A stretch of DNA of 64,000 nucleotides from Candidatus Saccharibacteria bacterium CG_4_10_14_0_2_um_filter_52_9 (lineage in GTDB: Bacteria > Actinomycetota > Acidimicrobiia > Acidimicrobiales > RAAP-2), in NCBI GenBank assembly GCA_903970515.1, contig CAJCJA010000022.1:86983-150982 (forward strand). Direction: 5' to 3'. The notes under the pieces are model-generated. The model saw nothing but the letters and a program-made list of their open reading frames with translations, was not told the DNA's origin and made no database searches. This document shows, piece by piece, positions 31,804 to 41,118 of this stretch; the first letter of the stretch is position 1, and every line of letters begins with the position of its first letter. A program made the position numbers and the translations under genes.

Positions 31804-32732
31804 ACGATCTGACCGAATTAGACGAGCCCATTGAGATCGCCCAGACCATGCGCGATGAGATTCGCCGTGTCTCGAACGCGACGCGCGCTCGACGTCTGAT
31901 GGTCTCACGGGTTATGACGACCTTGTGCGCCGTGACGCTGGCGGTGACAGCGGTGCCGCTCGCGCTGTTGCTGTATCAACTGATCAAGCGCGGCGCACCC
32001 GAGCTGACGTGGACGTTCTTCACCAAGGTGCCCGAGACGCCGTCACTCATCGCGCCCAACGCGACCGGGGGGCTTTCGAACGCAATCCTCGGGAGCATTG
32101 CCCTCAACGTCTACGCGTCAATCCTCGCGATCCCCATTGGCGTGTTGGTAGGTGTCTACCTCGCCGAGTCGATGAATAAGTTTGCCGCGACACTTCGCGT
32201 CATTGCCCAAACGATGGCGGGGGCACCGTCGATCTTGATGGGACTCTTCGCATTCTCCTTTCTGCTCCAAGACCTGCACATTGGATTCTCGGCGATCGCG
32301 GGATCCTTTGCGTTGGCGGTCTTGATGTTGCCGGTCATCATCATCGCGACAGAGATTGCGGTACTGAACGTTCCGAACACCTTGCGAGAAGCGGGTCTCG
32401 CCTTGGGCGCGAAACCTCACAAAGTATCGATGCGCGTGGTGATCCCCTCGGCGTTGACGGGCATCGTGACGGGCTGCATCCTCGCGATCTCGCGCGCCAT
32501 TGGTGAAACGGCCCCGGTGCTGCTCGTCATTGGCGGCGGGTATCTCAACACGTGGAAGCCGCTCAGCCCCGTCTCGGCGCTGCCCCTATCGATCTACGAG
32601 AACGCCAAGTCCGAATGGCCGAGCCAGCGCGCTCAGGTGTGGGGCGCCGCGCTCCTGCTCGTGATTTTCGTATTCATTCTCAGTTTGACGGCTCGAATCT
32701 GGGCCTCTAGAAAGCAAAAGGTGAGTAACTAA
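31800..32732 (+). CDS. pstA: Phosphate ABC transporter permease PstA
   Basis: A protein of 310 residues with six helices. It has the family start [22 protein letters not shown], a first periplasmic part [14 protein letters not shown], the EAA loop [21 protein letters not shown], and the conserved [13 protein letters not shown]. It forms a heterodimer with PstC. The start overlaps the pstC stop (ATGA), fixing the frame over a longer in-frame extension. The stop overlaps the pstB start. Confidence 0.92.
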   Translation: MNDLTELDEPIEIAQTMRDEIRRVSNATRARRLMVSRVMTTLCAVTLAVTAVPLALLLYQLIKRGAPELTWTFFTKVPETPSLIAPNATGGLSNAILGSIALNVYASILAIPIGVLVGVYLAESMNKFAATLRVIAQTMAGAPSILMGLFAFSFLLQDLHIGFSAIAGSFALAVLMLPVIIIATEIAVLNVPNTLREAGLALGAKPHKVSMRVVIPSALTGIVTGCILAISRAIGETAPVLLVIGGGYLNTWKPLSPVSALPLSIYENAKSEWPSQRAQVWGAALLLVIFVFILSLTARIWASRKQKVSN

Positions 32733-33568
32733 TGGAGAAAATAATGTCAGAAGCCCAAGTGACCAAGTCACCAACAGTCGTTGTGCGTGATCCTGGTCAC
32801 ACCGCGATGCAATTGCACGACGTCGCGGTCTCGTTCAACGGTCGAGTCGCCGTGCGCGACGCGACCTTCGATGTCGCGAAGAACCGCGTGACGAGTCTCA
32901 TTGGACCCTCGGGTTCGGGCAAGACCACGCTGCTGCGTGCCCTCAACCGTCTCCACGACCTCACCCCGGGTGCCAAGGTCTCGGGTCGCATCGTGCTCGA
33001 AGGGACCGACATCTACCGCGGGGACATGACGGTGACCGAACTGCGCACTCGCGTGGGCATGGTCTTTCAGCGCCCTAATCCCTTTCCCACGATGTCGATC
33101 TACGACAACGTCGTCTCGGGTCTTCGATTCAACGGGATCAAGAAGAAGTCCCTGCTCGACGAGGCGGCCGAGACGTCGCTGCGCTCCGCCGCACTCTGGG
33201 ACAGCGTCGAGTCGCGTTTGAAGGTCGCTGCGTCCAACCTTTCGGGAGGAGAGCAGCAGCGCCTGTGCATCGCGCGAGCGCTCGCCATGGACCCCGAGGT
33301 GCTACTGATGGACGAACCCACGTCGGCGCTCGACCCCATTGCCACCCTCAAGATCGAAGAACTCATGACGACGCTCAAAGAGCGCGTCACGATCGTCATC
33401 GTCACCCACAACATGCAACAAGCCGCTCGAATCTCGGACGACTGCGCCTTCTTGCTCATGGGCGAGGACCGAGCGGGCGAACTTATCGAGTTCGACACCA
33501 CCGAAAAGATCTTCAACAACCCCAATGACTCGCGAACGCTGGACTACACGCTCGGACGATTCGGCTGA
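32732..33568 (+). CDS. pstB: Phosphate ABC transporter ATP-binding protein PstB
   Basis: A protein of 278 residues. Walker A is [16 protein letters not shown], the Q-loop is [11 protein letters not shown] (a PstB hallmark), the ABC signature is [16 protein letters not shown], Walker B is [11 protein letters not shown], and the switch histidine is in [17 protein letters not shown]. It powers phosphate import. The TAATG start overlaps pstA; the ATG at 32744, with GGAG six bases upstream, is an equally good start. No phoU gene follows, although phoU usually accompanies pstB. Confidence 0.94.
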   Translation: MEKIMSEAQVTKSPTVVVRDPGHTAMQLHDVAVSFNGRVAVRDATFDVAKNRVTSLIGPSGSGKTTLLRALNRLHDLTPGAKVSGRIVLEGTDIYRGDMTVTELRTRVGMVFQRPNPFPTMSIYDNVVSGLRFNGIKKKSLLDEAAETSLRSAALWDSVESRLKVAASNLSGGEQQRLCIARALAMDPEVLLMDEPTSALDPIATLKIEELMTTLKERVTIVIVTHNMQQAARISDDCAFLLMGEDRAGELIEFDTTEKIFNNPNDSRTLDYTLGRFG

Positions 33569-33626
33569 TGTAGTGTGTCGCGCGTGAGCGTGGCAAACTG
33601 ACCCCAATCACGTAAAAGGGGCCGGC

Positions 33627-35027
33627 ATGGGTAACGAATTGTGGCAAGAGTCAGCAACCGAGTTGGCGCGCAAGATTCGAAGTGGCGAGACGACCTCGCG
33701 TGAGGTTGTCGAAGCCCATCTCGAGCGCATCGAAGCCGTGAACGGCCAACTGAACGCTGTCGTCGAAGTTCGCGCCGAGGAGGTTCGTCGCGAGGCCGAC
33801 GCCGCGGACGCGAAGATCAAGAGCGGCGGCCCCTTGGGATCGCTGCACGGTGTGCCCTTCAGCATCAAGGTCAATCTCGACGTGACCGGCTACCCGACGA
33901 ACGAAGGGTGCGTCACCCTTAAGGACCTCGTGGCGAGCACCGATGCGCCGACCGTCGAGAGAATGCGTCACGCGGGCGCCGTCGCGCTCGCGCGCACCAA
34001 CATGCCCGACCTCGGGCTGCGCATCAACACCGAGTCCTCGCTGTACGGCGCGACGCATAATCCGTGGCGGCGCGGCATCACGGCGGGTGGGTCCTCGGGT
34101 GGGGAAGCCTCAGCGATCGCGTCGGGCATGAGTCCCATCGGACTTGGCAACGACATTGGCGGTTCGTTGCGCAATCCGGCCTACGCGTGCGGCATCGCGT
34201 CGATCAAGCCGTCTCGAGGACGCGTTCCCCAGGGCAACGACACCGCCTTGATCGACATGCCCATCATGAGTCAACTCATGCTGGTCCAAGGGGTCCTCGC
34301 CCGTCACGTCGCGGACGTGCGCCTCGGTCTCGAAGCAGTCATGGGGGCGCATCCTCGCGACCCACAAAGTGTGAGCGCGCCGCTGCAAGGTGCGCCCAGT
34401 CCTCAGCGAGTGGCCCTCGTCCCCACACCCATTGGCGGAGAGACGGACGCGGGCGTCGCCGAAGGGGTTCGGATCGCCGGAAGAGCCCTGGAAGAAGCGG
34501 GCTACGAGGTCGAGGAAATAGAACCACCAATGTTGTTCGATTCGTACCTCGCGTGGGCCGAACTCATGTTGACGAGTCTCAAGGTCGACGAGGAGCTGCT
34601 CTTTGCGGTGATCGACGAGGGCGGGCGAACGTTCATTGAATATACCGACGCCGATTTTCCCCCGGCGACGCCCGAGTCGATGTATCGCATGCACCAATCG
34701 CGCTACCGCGTGGCGAAGGCCTGGCGAGCGTTCATGAACGAATACCCGTTGATCGTCGGTCCGACCTGGACCCAGCCGCCCTTCGCGCACGGTTATGACA
34801 TCGAGAGCAAGGAGTCGGCACAAAAGGTCGTCGAACTGTTCCGCTTCGTCTTGCCCGCGAATCTCTTGGGTCTCCCGGCCGCCTGCGTGCCGACGGGAGT
34901 TGCGAACGGGCTTCCCACGGGCGCACAGATCATTGGCGATCTCTTTCGCGAAGACCTTTGTCTCGACGCCGCTGAGGTCGTCGAGCGAAGCGTGGGCGTG
35001 CTCACCCCCATTGATCCACGCACCTGA
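33627..35027 (+). CDS. Amidase (amidase-signature family)
   Basis: A protein of 466 residues. The amidase-signature triad is visible: Lys81 in PFSIKVNLDV, cis-Ser156 in TAGGSSGGEAS, and nucleophile Ser180 in GNDIGGSLRNPA. It is cytoplasmic with no signal peptide. Family members hydrolyse amides from indoleacetamide and nicotinamide to peptide amides; this one is not a GatA, because gatB and gatC are not nearby and the C-terminal part differs. The stop overlaps the start of a GNAT acetyltransferase by one base. Confidence 0.88.
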   Translation: MGNELWQESATELARKIRSGETTSREVVEAHLERIEAVNGQLNAVVEVRAEEVRREADAADAKIKSGGPLGSLHGVPFSIKVNLDVTGYPTNEGCVTLKDLVASTDAPTVERMRHAGAVALARTNMPDLGLRINTESSLYGATHNPWRRGITAGGSSGGEASAIASGMSPIGLGNDIGGSLRNPAYACGIASIKPSRGRVPQGNDTALIDMPIMSQLMLVQGVLARHVADVRLGLEAVMGAHPRDPQSVSAPLQGAPSPQRVALVPTPIGGETDAGVAEGVRIAGRALEEAGYEVEEIEPPMLFDSYLAWAELMLTSLKVDEELLFAVIDEGGRTFIEYTDADFPPATPESMYRMHQSRYRVAKAWRAFMNEYPLIVGPTWTQPPFAHGYDIESKESAQKVVELFRFVLPANLLGLPAACVPTGVANGLPTGAQIIGDLFREDLCLDAAEVVERSVGVLTPIDPRT

Positions 35028-35479
35028 TGGGTGTCGTCGTGCGTTCGATCAACTACGACGACCTCGCGGACGCAGTCGCCATTCTTCAAGAGGGTTCATT
35101 GTCGCCGGAGCACGAACGGCCCGACGAGCTCGACTCCTACTGGAACGCGGTCCTCCAGACACGCGCGCAAAGCGGTGACGTGCTCGTCGCTGAACTCGAC
35201 GGCGACGTGGTGGGCGTGTGTCAAGTCATGATCTTTGCGCATTTCCAACACGCGGGTGAGTCGTGTTGCGAACTAGAGAGCGTGCACGTGCGAAGCGACG
35301 TGCGCAGCCAAGGTGTCGGCGCAGCGATGCTGCGTCGCGCCGAGGAGATTGCGCGGCGAGAGGATTGCTATCGAATGCAACTCACGAGTCGCAACGTGCG
35401 AACTGACGCGCACCGTTTCTACGTCGCGAACGGCTTCAGCGACACGAGTCACGGATTCAAGAAGTCCTTAATCAACTGA
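35027..35479 (+). CDS. GNAT family N-acetyltransferase
   Basis: A protein of 150 residues with GNAT features: RSINYDDLADAVAILQ at the start, then VLVAELDGDVVGVCQVMIF, the strand ELESVHVRSDVRSQGVGAAMLRRAEEIA carrying the acetyl-CoA pyrophosphate loop, and LTSRNVRTDAHRFYVANGF. It transfers an acetyl group to an unknown amine. Translationally coupled to the amidase, so the two may act on the same nitrogen compound. The 3' end overlaps the convergent carbonic anhydrase by 12 bases. Confidence 0.85.
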   Translation: MGVVVRSINYDDLADAVAILQEGSLSPEHERPDELDSYWNAVLQTRAQSGDVLVAELDGDVVGVCQVMIFAHFQHAGESCCELESVHVRSDVRSQGVGAAMLRRAEEIARREDCYRMQLTSRNVRTDAHRFYVANGFSDTSHGFKKSLIN

Positions 35480-35962
35480 GATTTCGCGCACGCCGCCGTC
35501 GTCGACGTTGTAGATGAAACCGCGGATCTCGGTATCGAGGATGAAGGGGCTCGCGCGCAGCGTAAGGACGGTCCTTTGTACATCCTGATCAACGTCCTTG
35601 TAGGCACCAAGTCGAAACGGAGGGCGAAGGCCATATTGCGCTTCGAGTTCACCCTGGAGCGTCTCTTCGTCAAAGCTCTCGAGTCCACAACGCGTGTGGT
35701 GGATCACCATCACCGAGCGCGTCCCCAAGAGTCGCTGGCTAAGTAACAACGAACGCACCGCGTCGTCGCTCGCGATCCCGCCCGCGTTTCGGATGAGGTG
35801 CACCTGGCCGAGGTCCAGACCAAGGGCGTCGAACAAATCGAGTCGCGAATCCATGCAGGTGAGCACTGCGAGGTGCAGCTGGGGCTCGGTCGGAAGTTCG
35901 CGCTGACCATGGCGCGCGACGTAGGAGGCGTTGTTGGCGAGGAGTTCGTCGATCACGTTCAC
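35468..35962 (-). CDS. Beta-class carbonic anhydrase
   Basis: A protein of 164 residues of the short beta-CA clade (Rv1284-like). Zn ligands are Cys36 with Asp38 in TCMDSRLD, and His89 and Cys92 in IHHTRCG. The conserved RNAGG block follows at 58-62. It interconverts CO2 and bicarbonate in the cytoplasm. It stands alone on the minus strand. Overlap with the GNAT gene end is convergent and small. Confidence 0.9.
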   Translation of the reverse strand: MNVIDELLANNASYVARHGQRELPTEPQLHLAVLTCMDSRLDLFDALGLDLGQVHLIRNAGGIASDDAVRSLLLSQRLLGTRSVMVIHHTRCGLESFDEETLQGELEAQYGLRPPFRLGAYKDVDQDVQRTVLTLRASPFILDTEIRGFIYNVDDGGVREISVD

Positions 35963-36048
35963 CGCGCCATCCTAGGGAATCGCACGACGACGTTGGCGCG
36001 TCACGAGAAGCAGCGCTCGCGTCGCTACGCTGCTTCGAGGAGGTGGCA

Positions 36049-36396
36049 ATGGAAAGCATGAACAACATCCGCGAAGAACTTCGCCAACCGGCACTGGATC
36101 TTCACGAACTCATTCCTGACGTCATGAAGGGTTTCGCCGCGATGTCGGCGGCCGCTATGCGTGAAGGCGAGTTGTCGAGCGCGACCAAGGAATTGCTCTC
36201 GCTGGTGATCGCGGTGACGCGCGAGTGCGACGGGTGCATCGTCGCGCATACGAGGGGTGCCGCTCGTGAGGGGGCGACTCGTCAACAGGTCGCCGAAGCC
36301 CTCGGTGTCGCCATCGCGATGAACGGGGGCCCGGGTACCGTCTGGGGACCTCGAGCCCTGCGCGCCTACGACGAGGCCGTCGCGGCGAGAAGTTAG
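36049..36396 (+). CDS. AhpD/carboxymuconolactone-decarboxylase-like peroxidase
   Basis: A protein of 115 residues of the AhpD-like CMD family. The redox motif is ECDGCIVAH, with Cys60, Cys63 and His67 in the peroxidase order; the preceding helix is LSSATKELLSLVIAV and the end is ALGVAIAMNGGPGTVWGPRAL. Such proteins reduce alkylhydroperoxides or disulfides using a thiol pair. GGAGGTGGCA precedes the chosen ATG; a GTG six bases upstream lies inside that ribosome site. Converges on the P450 gene with a four-base overlap. Confidence 0.85.
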   Translation: MESMNNIREELRQPALDLHELIPDVMKGFAAMSAAAMREGELSSATKELLSLVIAVTRECDGCIVAHTRGAAREGATRQQVAEALGVAIAMNGGPGTVWGPRALRAYDEAVAARS

Positions 36397-37658
36397 AAGC
36401 TGTACGGGAGTTTTTTGATCCCGTTCACGAAGCTCGACTGCAACTGCGAAGGTGCGCCCGTCGTCGTGATGTCGGGGTGTCGTTGGAGCAACTTTCGCCA
36501 AATGACGGTGATCTCGCGGCGCGCGAGGTGCGCCCCGAGGCAGAAGTGTGGTCCGGGGGCGCCAAAGCCGTAGTGATCGTTCGGCGTTCGACCGACGTCA
36601 AAGGTATAGGGGTCCTCGAATGCTTCTTCGTCGCGGTTTGCACTGTTGTAGAACAAGAGGACTTTCTCGCCCGCCTTCAGGTCGAACCCGGAGAGCGTGT
36701 GGTCGCTCGCGAGGGTGCGTCGCATCCAGATCACGGGCGACGCCCAACGAACGATCTCATCCGTGGCGGTCTTGGCGAGACCCTCGTAGTCGGCGATCAA
36801 CCGGGCCTTCTGGTCCGGGTGCTCGCTCAGGGTGTGCAGCGCGTGCGCAATGGCGGTGCGCGTCGTCTCATTGCCCGCCGTCACGAGTAGGACGAAGAAC
36901 GACGCGAGTTCTTGTTGCGTGAGTTTCTCGGATTCGATCTCGGCGTTCACGAGCGCGCTCGTAATGTCGTCGATGGGGTTATCGATGCGATATTTGCCGA
37001 GTTCTTCCATGATGCCCGTCAACGTCGCGCCCGCTTCGAGCACCGCGAGGATGGGATCGGTGCCCTCGGGCACGAAGTCAGGATCGCCCATCGCGAGAAT
37101 CACGTTCGAACAATGCAGCACCGTGGCGTACTCGCTCGGTGGCACGCCCATCATCGTGCAGATGATCGCGAGAGGGAACGGCGCGGCGATGTCGGGAACG
37201 AAGTCACCGGAGCCACTCGAGGCGGCACGGGCCACGGTCTCGTCGGCGACTCGCTCGATGGAGTCCTCGACCGCTCGCACGTTGCGGGGGTTGAATGCGT
37301 TCGAAACAATGCGCCGCAGTCGAGCGTGCTTGGGATTATCCGTCGAGATCATGCCCGAGAAGTACTCGACCATTTCGGTGGGCAAGTCCATCTGTGAGAC
37401 GGCGCCCGGTCCGGAAAGGAAGATTTCGGGGTGTCGCGACGCTTCGGCGACGTCGCGGTAGCGCGTGAGTGCGTAGTACCCGGCGCCCCTGGGGACTTCG
37501 ATGACGCTGCCTTCGACGGCCGGCTCCTCATACTTCGAGATCGGGCGCTGCGATCGCAGGACTTTGAACGCTTCTTCGCGCTCGGACCACGGGCGTTTCC
37601 AGAACTCGATGTCCGAGAGGTCGATGTCGTCAGGGTGCCAGGTGGTGATCGTGCTCAT
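36393..37658 (-). CDS. Cytochrome P450
   Basis: A protein of 421 residues, soluble, bacterial class I type. The I-helix oxygen-activation motif is LVTAGNETTR, the K-helix ExxR is TDEIVRWASP, and the heme loop is YGFGAPGPHFCLGAHLARRE with axial Cys373. The sequence most resembles actinobacterial CYPs of the CYP124/125/142 sort, which hydroxylate lipids and sterol side chains, but the substrate is not determined. The ATG at 37658 places the family start correctly; an upstream extension is rejected. Redox partners are not adjacent. Confidence 0.92.
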   Translation of the reverse strand: MSTITTWHPDDIDLSDIEFWKRPWSEREEAFKVLRSQRPISKYEEPAVEGSVIEVPRGAGYYALTRYRDVAEASRHPEIFLSGPGAVSQMDLPTEMVEYFSGMISTDNPKHARLRRIVSNAFNPRNVRAVEDSIERVADETVARAASSGSGDFVPDIAAPFPLAIICTMMGVPPSEYATVLHCSNVILAMGDPDFVPEGTDPILAVLEAGATLTGIMEELGKYRIDNPIDDITSALVNAEIESEKLTQQELASFFVLLVTAGNETTRTAIAHALHTLSEHPDQKARLIADYEGLAKTATDEIVRWASPVIWMRRTLASDHTLSGFDLKAGEKVLLFYNSANRDEEAFEDPYTFDVGRTPNDHYGFGAPGPHFCLGAHLARREITVIWRKLLQRHPDITTTGAPSQLQSSFVNGIKKLPYSF

Positions 37659-37723
37659 TGGCCAAATCGTAGCGAGAACTGGGCCGCGGGCACGTTTGTG
37701 TCGCGACGCGGCAGAATGGTGCA

Positions 37724-38056
37724 ATGCCAGAACTCAGTGAAGACGAACGATCCAGTCGCCTCAAGGCGCTCAACTCACTGATTGACCTGATGCGGCCCGC
37801 CGTCCAGGCGGACGGCGGGGACTTGGTGTTAGTACGCGCCGACGTCGAGACCGGCGTCGTCGAAGTGCAATTACAAGGTGCGTGCTCTAGTTGTGCCATA
37901 TCCTCCGACACCCTCCAAGGTGGCGTGACCAGGATCTTGACCGATCGACTCTCGTGGGTCACCGAAGTCCTCGGCGGTGTCGACGACGAAATCGATCCCG
38001 AGGACTCGATGAGCCTCGGCGTCGGCGGCTACGTGCCGCGCTATCGAGCTCTGTAG
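37724..38056 (+). CDS. NifU-like Fe-S scaffold domain protein
   Basis: A protein of 110 residues that consists of the NifU C-terminal (Nfu) domain: LNSLIDLMRPAVQADGGDLVLVRAD, then the cluster site GACSSCAIS with Cys54 and Cys57, then TLQGGVTRIL. Two subunits together hold one 4Fe-4S cluster for delivery to apoproteins. It is divergent from the P450, a heme enzyme, with 65 bases between. No suf or isc genes are near. Confidence 0.88.
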   Translation: MPELSEDERSSRLKALNSLIDLMRPAVQADGGDLVLVRADVETGVVEVQLQGACSSCAISSDTLQGGVTRILTDRLSWVTEVLGGVDDEIDPEDSMSLGVGGYVPRYRAL

Positions 38057-38103
38057 GCCGCGAGCATCACTTTCGTACTCGTGCGTTCACGAACTGCTAT
38101 TAT

Positions 38104-38120
38104 TTAGTTAGGTGAACTAA
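38104..38120. promoter_or_regulatory. MarR-type operator overlapping the start of the MarR gene
   Basis: TTAGTT and AACTAA form a perfect inverted repeat around a five-base spacer AGGTG. The site lies directly after a TATTAT element (38098-38103) that would serve as a -10, and its last base is the A of the start codon. A repressor bound here would block transcription of the MarR-MFS operon. Arm and spacer sizes fit MarR family dimers. Confidence 0.6.
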
Positions 38121-38545
38121 TGGATGAGACAACAGCCGAGACCGCAGCCCGACTTCGCAAGGTCGTGATGCGCCTGAACCGAAAGCTCCGCTCCTCGTCG
38201 CTGGGTGGGGTCTCGCCGGCGCAGGCGTCGATGTTGGCGTCGATCAACAAGTACGAGCGCCCTTCGTTGGGCGACCTCGCGGTCGAAGAGCAGATCCAAC
38301 CTCCCTCGGTAACCCGACTGGTGCGCGACATGGAAAAGGCCGGTCTGGTTACGTGCACGCTCGACCCCGACGATCGTCGCTGCACACGCGTCGCGCTCAG
38401 CCCTTCGGGGCGCAAGGAGCTCGCGGCCGTTCGACTGAAGCGTGAACAGTTCATCGAACGAAAGTTGAAGGCGATGAGTCCCGAGGATCAGTGGCGCGCC
38501 CGCGACGCGGCGGCGATTCTTGAATTGCTGCTGGAGTTCGAATGA
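38120..38545 (+). CDS. MarR family transcriptional regulator
   Basis: A protein of 141 residues with the winged-helix fold. The recognition region is LAVEEQIQPPSVTRLVRDMEKAGLV and the wing is TCTLDPDDRRCTRVALSPSGRKEL. Likely a dimeric ligand-responsive repressor. The start follows a perfect dyad (38104-38120), which argues for autoregulation. It overlaps the downstream MFS gene by four bases (ATGA), so the exporter is probably the controlled function. Confidence 0.9.
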   Translation: MDETTAETAARLRKVVMRLNRKLRSSSLGGVSPAQASMLASINKYERPSLGDLAVEEQIQPPSVTRLVRDMEKAGLVTCTLDPDDRRCTRVALSPSGRKELAAVRLKREQFIERKLKAMSPEDQWRARDAAAILELLLEFE

Positions 38546-39795
38546 GCGCCGCGCGGGACTTCTCCTCTCGAACCTTCAAGGCGCTGTCGGTGCGCAACTT
38601 CCGTCTCTACTTCATCGGCCAACTGGTCTCGGTGTCGGGTACGTGGATGCAGTCCGTCGCCCAAGGTTGGCTGGTGTTGCAATTGACCGGGTCCTCGGTC
38701 GACCTCGGATTCGTCGTCGCGTTGCAGTTTGTCCCAATGCTGCTGCTCGGTTCCTACGGAGGTCTCGTCGCCGACCGACTCGACAAACGACGAATCCTCT
38801 ACTGCACGCAGTCCGCGGCTGGGGTGTTGGCGTTGACTCTTGGCGTACTCGTGTCCACGCACCACGTCAGTTTCGTCGCGGTCCTCATCCTCGCGGCGCT
38901 GCTCGGCGTGGTGAATCTCTTCGATAATCCCGCTCGTCAGGCGTTCGTCCAGCAGATGGTGGGTCGCGACCTCATCGCGAACGCGGTGAGTTTGAACTCG
39001 GTGTTGATGAACGGTGGGCGTCTCATCGGCCCCGCCATCGCCGCAGTGTTCATCACCGTCGTGGGAACCGCCGATTGCTTCTTCGCGAATGCCGCGTCCT
39101 ATCTCGCCGTTCTCGTCGCGCTGATCATGATGCGCGGTGCGGACTTCTTGCCAATGACCACGGTCGCTCGCGAGAAAGGACAGGTACGACTAGGACTTCG
39201 CTACGTCAAGGACAATCCGCTCCTGCGCAACCTCATCATCGCGGTCGCGATCGTCGGGACCTTCGCCTACAACTTCACCGTCACCCTCCCGCTGCTCGCC
39301 CGGCACACGTTTCACCAGAGTTCCGCGAGCGGTTACGGGATCTTGCTCGCGTCGATGGGCTTGGGAGCCGTGATTGGAGGACTCCTAGTCGCGCACCGAT
39401 CGCGCCCGACGCCGCCGCTCATGGCGGCGCTGACGCTCTGTTTCGGCGTCTTCATGACGCTCGTCGCCTTCGCGCCCAGCTTGCTGTGGGCGGAGATCCT
39501 CCTCGTACCCACGGGCGCGTTCTCGCTGGCCCTGATCTCGACGGCGAACGCGACCTTGCAACTGAATTCGAGCCAAGAGATGCGTGGTCGCGTGATGAGT
39601 CTCTACGCGATTGCCTTCCTGGGCACGACGCCCATTGGCGCGCCGCTGGTGGGGCTCATCATCGCGTGGTCGACGCCGCGCGTCGGCATTGCGGTGGGCT
39701 CGATCACGACGATCATCGTGGGCATTGGGCTCCTCGCGTCGCTTCGTCGCGACGAGCGCAACATCGAAGTCCTGCAAGCAGCTCAGACGGTTTGA
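38542..39795 (+). CDS. MFS exporter (MFS_3/enterobactin-exporter-like)
   Basis: A protein of 417 residues with twelve helices. It shows FRLYFIGQLVSVSGTWMQSVAQGWLV in the first helix pair, the A-loop GLVADRLDKRRIL, NLFDNPARQAFVQQMV, and LNSVLMNGGRLIGPAIA, all typical of the MFS_3 group of drug and siderophore exporters. Its start overlaps the MarR stop, so it is the likely target of that regulator. Substrate unknown. The 3' end overlaps the convergent acyl-CoA dehydrogenase by 13 bases. Confidence 0.88.
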   Translation: MSAARDFSSRTFKALSVRNFRLYFIGQLVSVSGTWMQSVAQGWLVLQLTGSSVDLGFVVALQFVPMLLLGSYGGLVADRLDKRRILYCTQSAAGVLALTLGVLVSTHHVSFVAVLILAALLGVVNLFDNPARQAFVQQMVGRDLIANAVSLNSVLMNGGRLIGPAIAAVFITVVGTADCFFANAASYLAVLVALIMMRGADFLPMTTVAREKGQVRLGLRYVKDNPLLRNLIIAVAIVGTFAYNFTVTLPLLARHTFHQSSASGYGILLASMGLGAVIGGLLVAHRSRPTPPLMAALTLCFGVFMTLVAFAPSLLWAEILLVPTGAFSLALISTANATLQLNSSQEMRGRVMSLYAIAFLGTTPIGAPLVGLIIAWSTPRVGIAVGSITTIIVGIGLLASLRRDERNIEVLQAAQTV

Positions 39796-41015
39796 GCCTT
39801 CGGCTCCTTGGGTAGTCCGAGCGCACGTTCGCCAATGATGTTTCGCTGAATCTCGGCGGTGCCGCCCCAGATGGTCTCGGAACGCGAGAAGAAGAAAAAC
39901 GCCTGTAGTTCTGACACCGGATAATCCGCACGACCGCGTCCCATGCCGGGGGTCGTGCTTACTTCGTTGCCCTTGCCCGTGAGGATCTGGCCCTCCATGC
40001 CCAAGATGTCAATGGCGAGGTCCATCGTCGCACGGTGCATCTCGGACCAGAACATCTTGTTGCACGCTCCGAGCAATGCGGCGTCGTGGGTGTTGTTGAG
40101 CGAGTCGGTCAACGTGCGATAGCCGTTGATCTCCATGATCTTCACCTTCTGCCACGACTTGACGAGATTGTCGCGTACGCGAAGGTCGTCATTGCGCTTC
40201 ACACGCTTGGTCTCTTCGACAATGGCTTCCCATTCCTTCAAGAAGCGTCGATATCCCGTCGTCGAGGACGAGCCGCGCTCGAAACCCAGCGTCGTCATCG
40301 CGACCTTCCATCCGTTGTTCACCCCTCCGACGACGTTGCCCTTCGGACAACGCGCGTTCGTGAAAAAGACCTCGTTGAACTCGGCCGAACCATCGACCTG
40401 CGTGATGGGGCGCACCTCGACGCCTTCTTGGTGCATGGGCACGAGCAGATAACTGATGCCCGCGTGTTGGGGAGCGTTCGGGTCAGTGCGGCACATCAAA
40501 AAGACGTAGTCCGCGTACTGCGCCTGGGTGGTCCACACCTTTTGTCCGTTGATCACCCATTCATCGCCGTCGAGCACCGCACTCGTCTTCAAACTCGCGA
40601 GGTCGCTGCCGGAGTTGGGTTCGGAGAATCCTTGACACCAGGCGATCTTTCCCTGCAGGATGCCCGGGATGAACTCCTGCTTCTGCTCCTCGGTGCCCCA
40701 CTGGAGAATCGTCGGACCAACCAACGTGTCGCCGAAGAAGTCCGCGCGCATGGGTGCGCCGGCCTTGGCGAACTCCTCGTTGAGCACGACTTGCTGCAAG
40801 ATGCTCAGTCCTTTGCCACCGTATTCGACCGGCCATCCCGCACAGATCCAGCCGCCGGCGAAGAGCTTCTCAATCCAGGTGCGGTTGAACTCCTTTCGCT
40901 CATCGTCGCTCTGGCGAAAACCCGGTTCGAACCAACCCTGGGGCAGGTTCTCTTCGAGCCAGGAACGAATCTCTTTGCGGAATGCTTCAGCTTCGGGGGG
41001 ATAGTTCAGGTCCAT
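39783..41015 (-). CDS. Acyl-CoA dehydrogenase (FadE-like)
   Basis: A protein of 410 residues. It shows the N-terminal helical domain (FRKEIRSWLEENLPQGW), the flavin segments CQGFSEPNSGSDLASLKT and GQKVWTTQAQYADYV, and the C-terminal GGTAEIQRNIIGERALGLP. This subgroup is common in actinobacteria that degrade sterols and branched lipids, where ACADs act as hetero-oligomers. It oxidises acyl-CoA to enoyl-CoA with FAD and passes electrons to ETF. No second subunit or other beta-oxidation gene is adjacent. Confidence 0.9.
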   Translation of the reverse strand: MDLNYPPEAEAFRKEIRSWLEENLPQGWFEPGFRQSDDERKEFNRTWIEKLFAGGWICAGWPVEYGGKGLSILQQVVLNEEFAKAGAPMRADFFGDTLVGPTILQWGTEEQKQEFIPGILQGKIAWCQGFSEPNSGSDLASLKTSAVLDGDEWVINGQKVWTTQAQYADYVFLMCRTDPNAPQHAGISYLLVPMHQEGVEVRPITQVDGSAEFNEVFFTNARCPKGNVVGGVNNGWKVAMTTLGFERGSSSTTGYRRFLKEWEAIVEETKRVKRNDDLRVRDNLVKSWQKVKIMEINGYRTLTDSLNNTHDAALLGACNKMFWSEMHRATMDLAIDILGMEGQILTGKGNEVSTTPGMGRGRADYPVSELQAFFFFSRSETIWGGTAEIQRNIIGERALGLPKEPKAQTV

Positions 41016-41118
41016 TGCACACGAGCGTAGTCAGACTCCGCGGTGCCCTCGCGTGGATTTGTACCTTTGATCAATCTGGGCGAGACTTAAGGACTTTGCT
41101 GAATCCGAAAGTAGTCAC

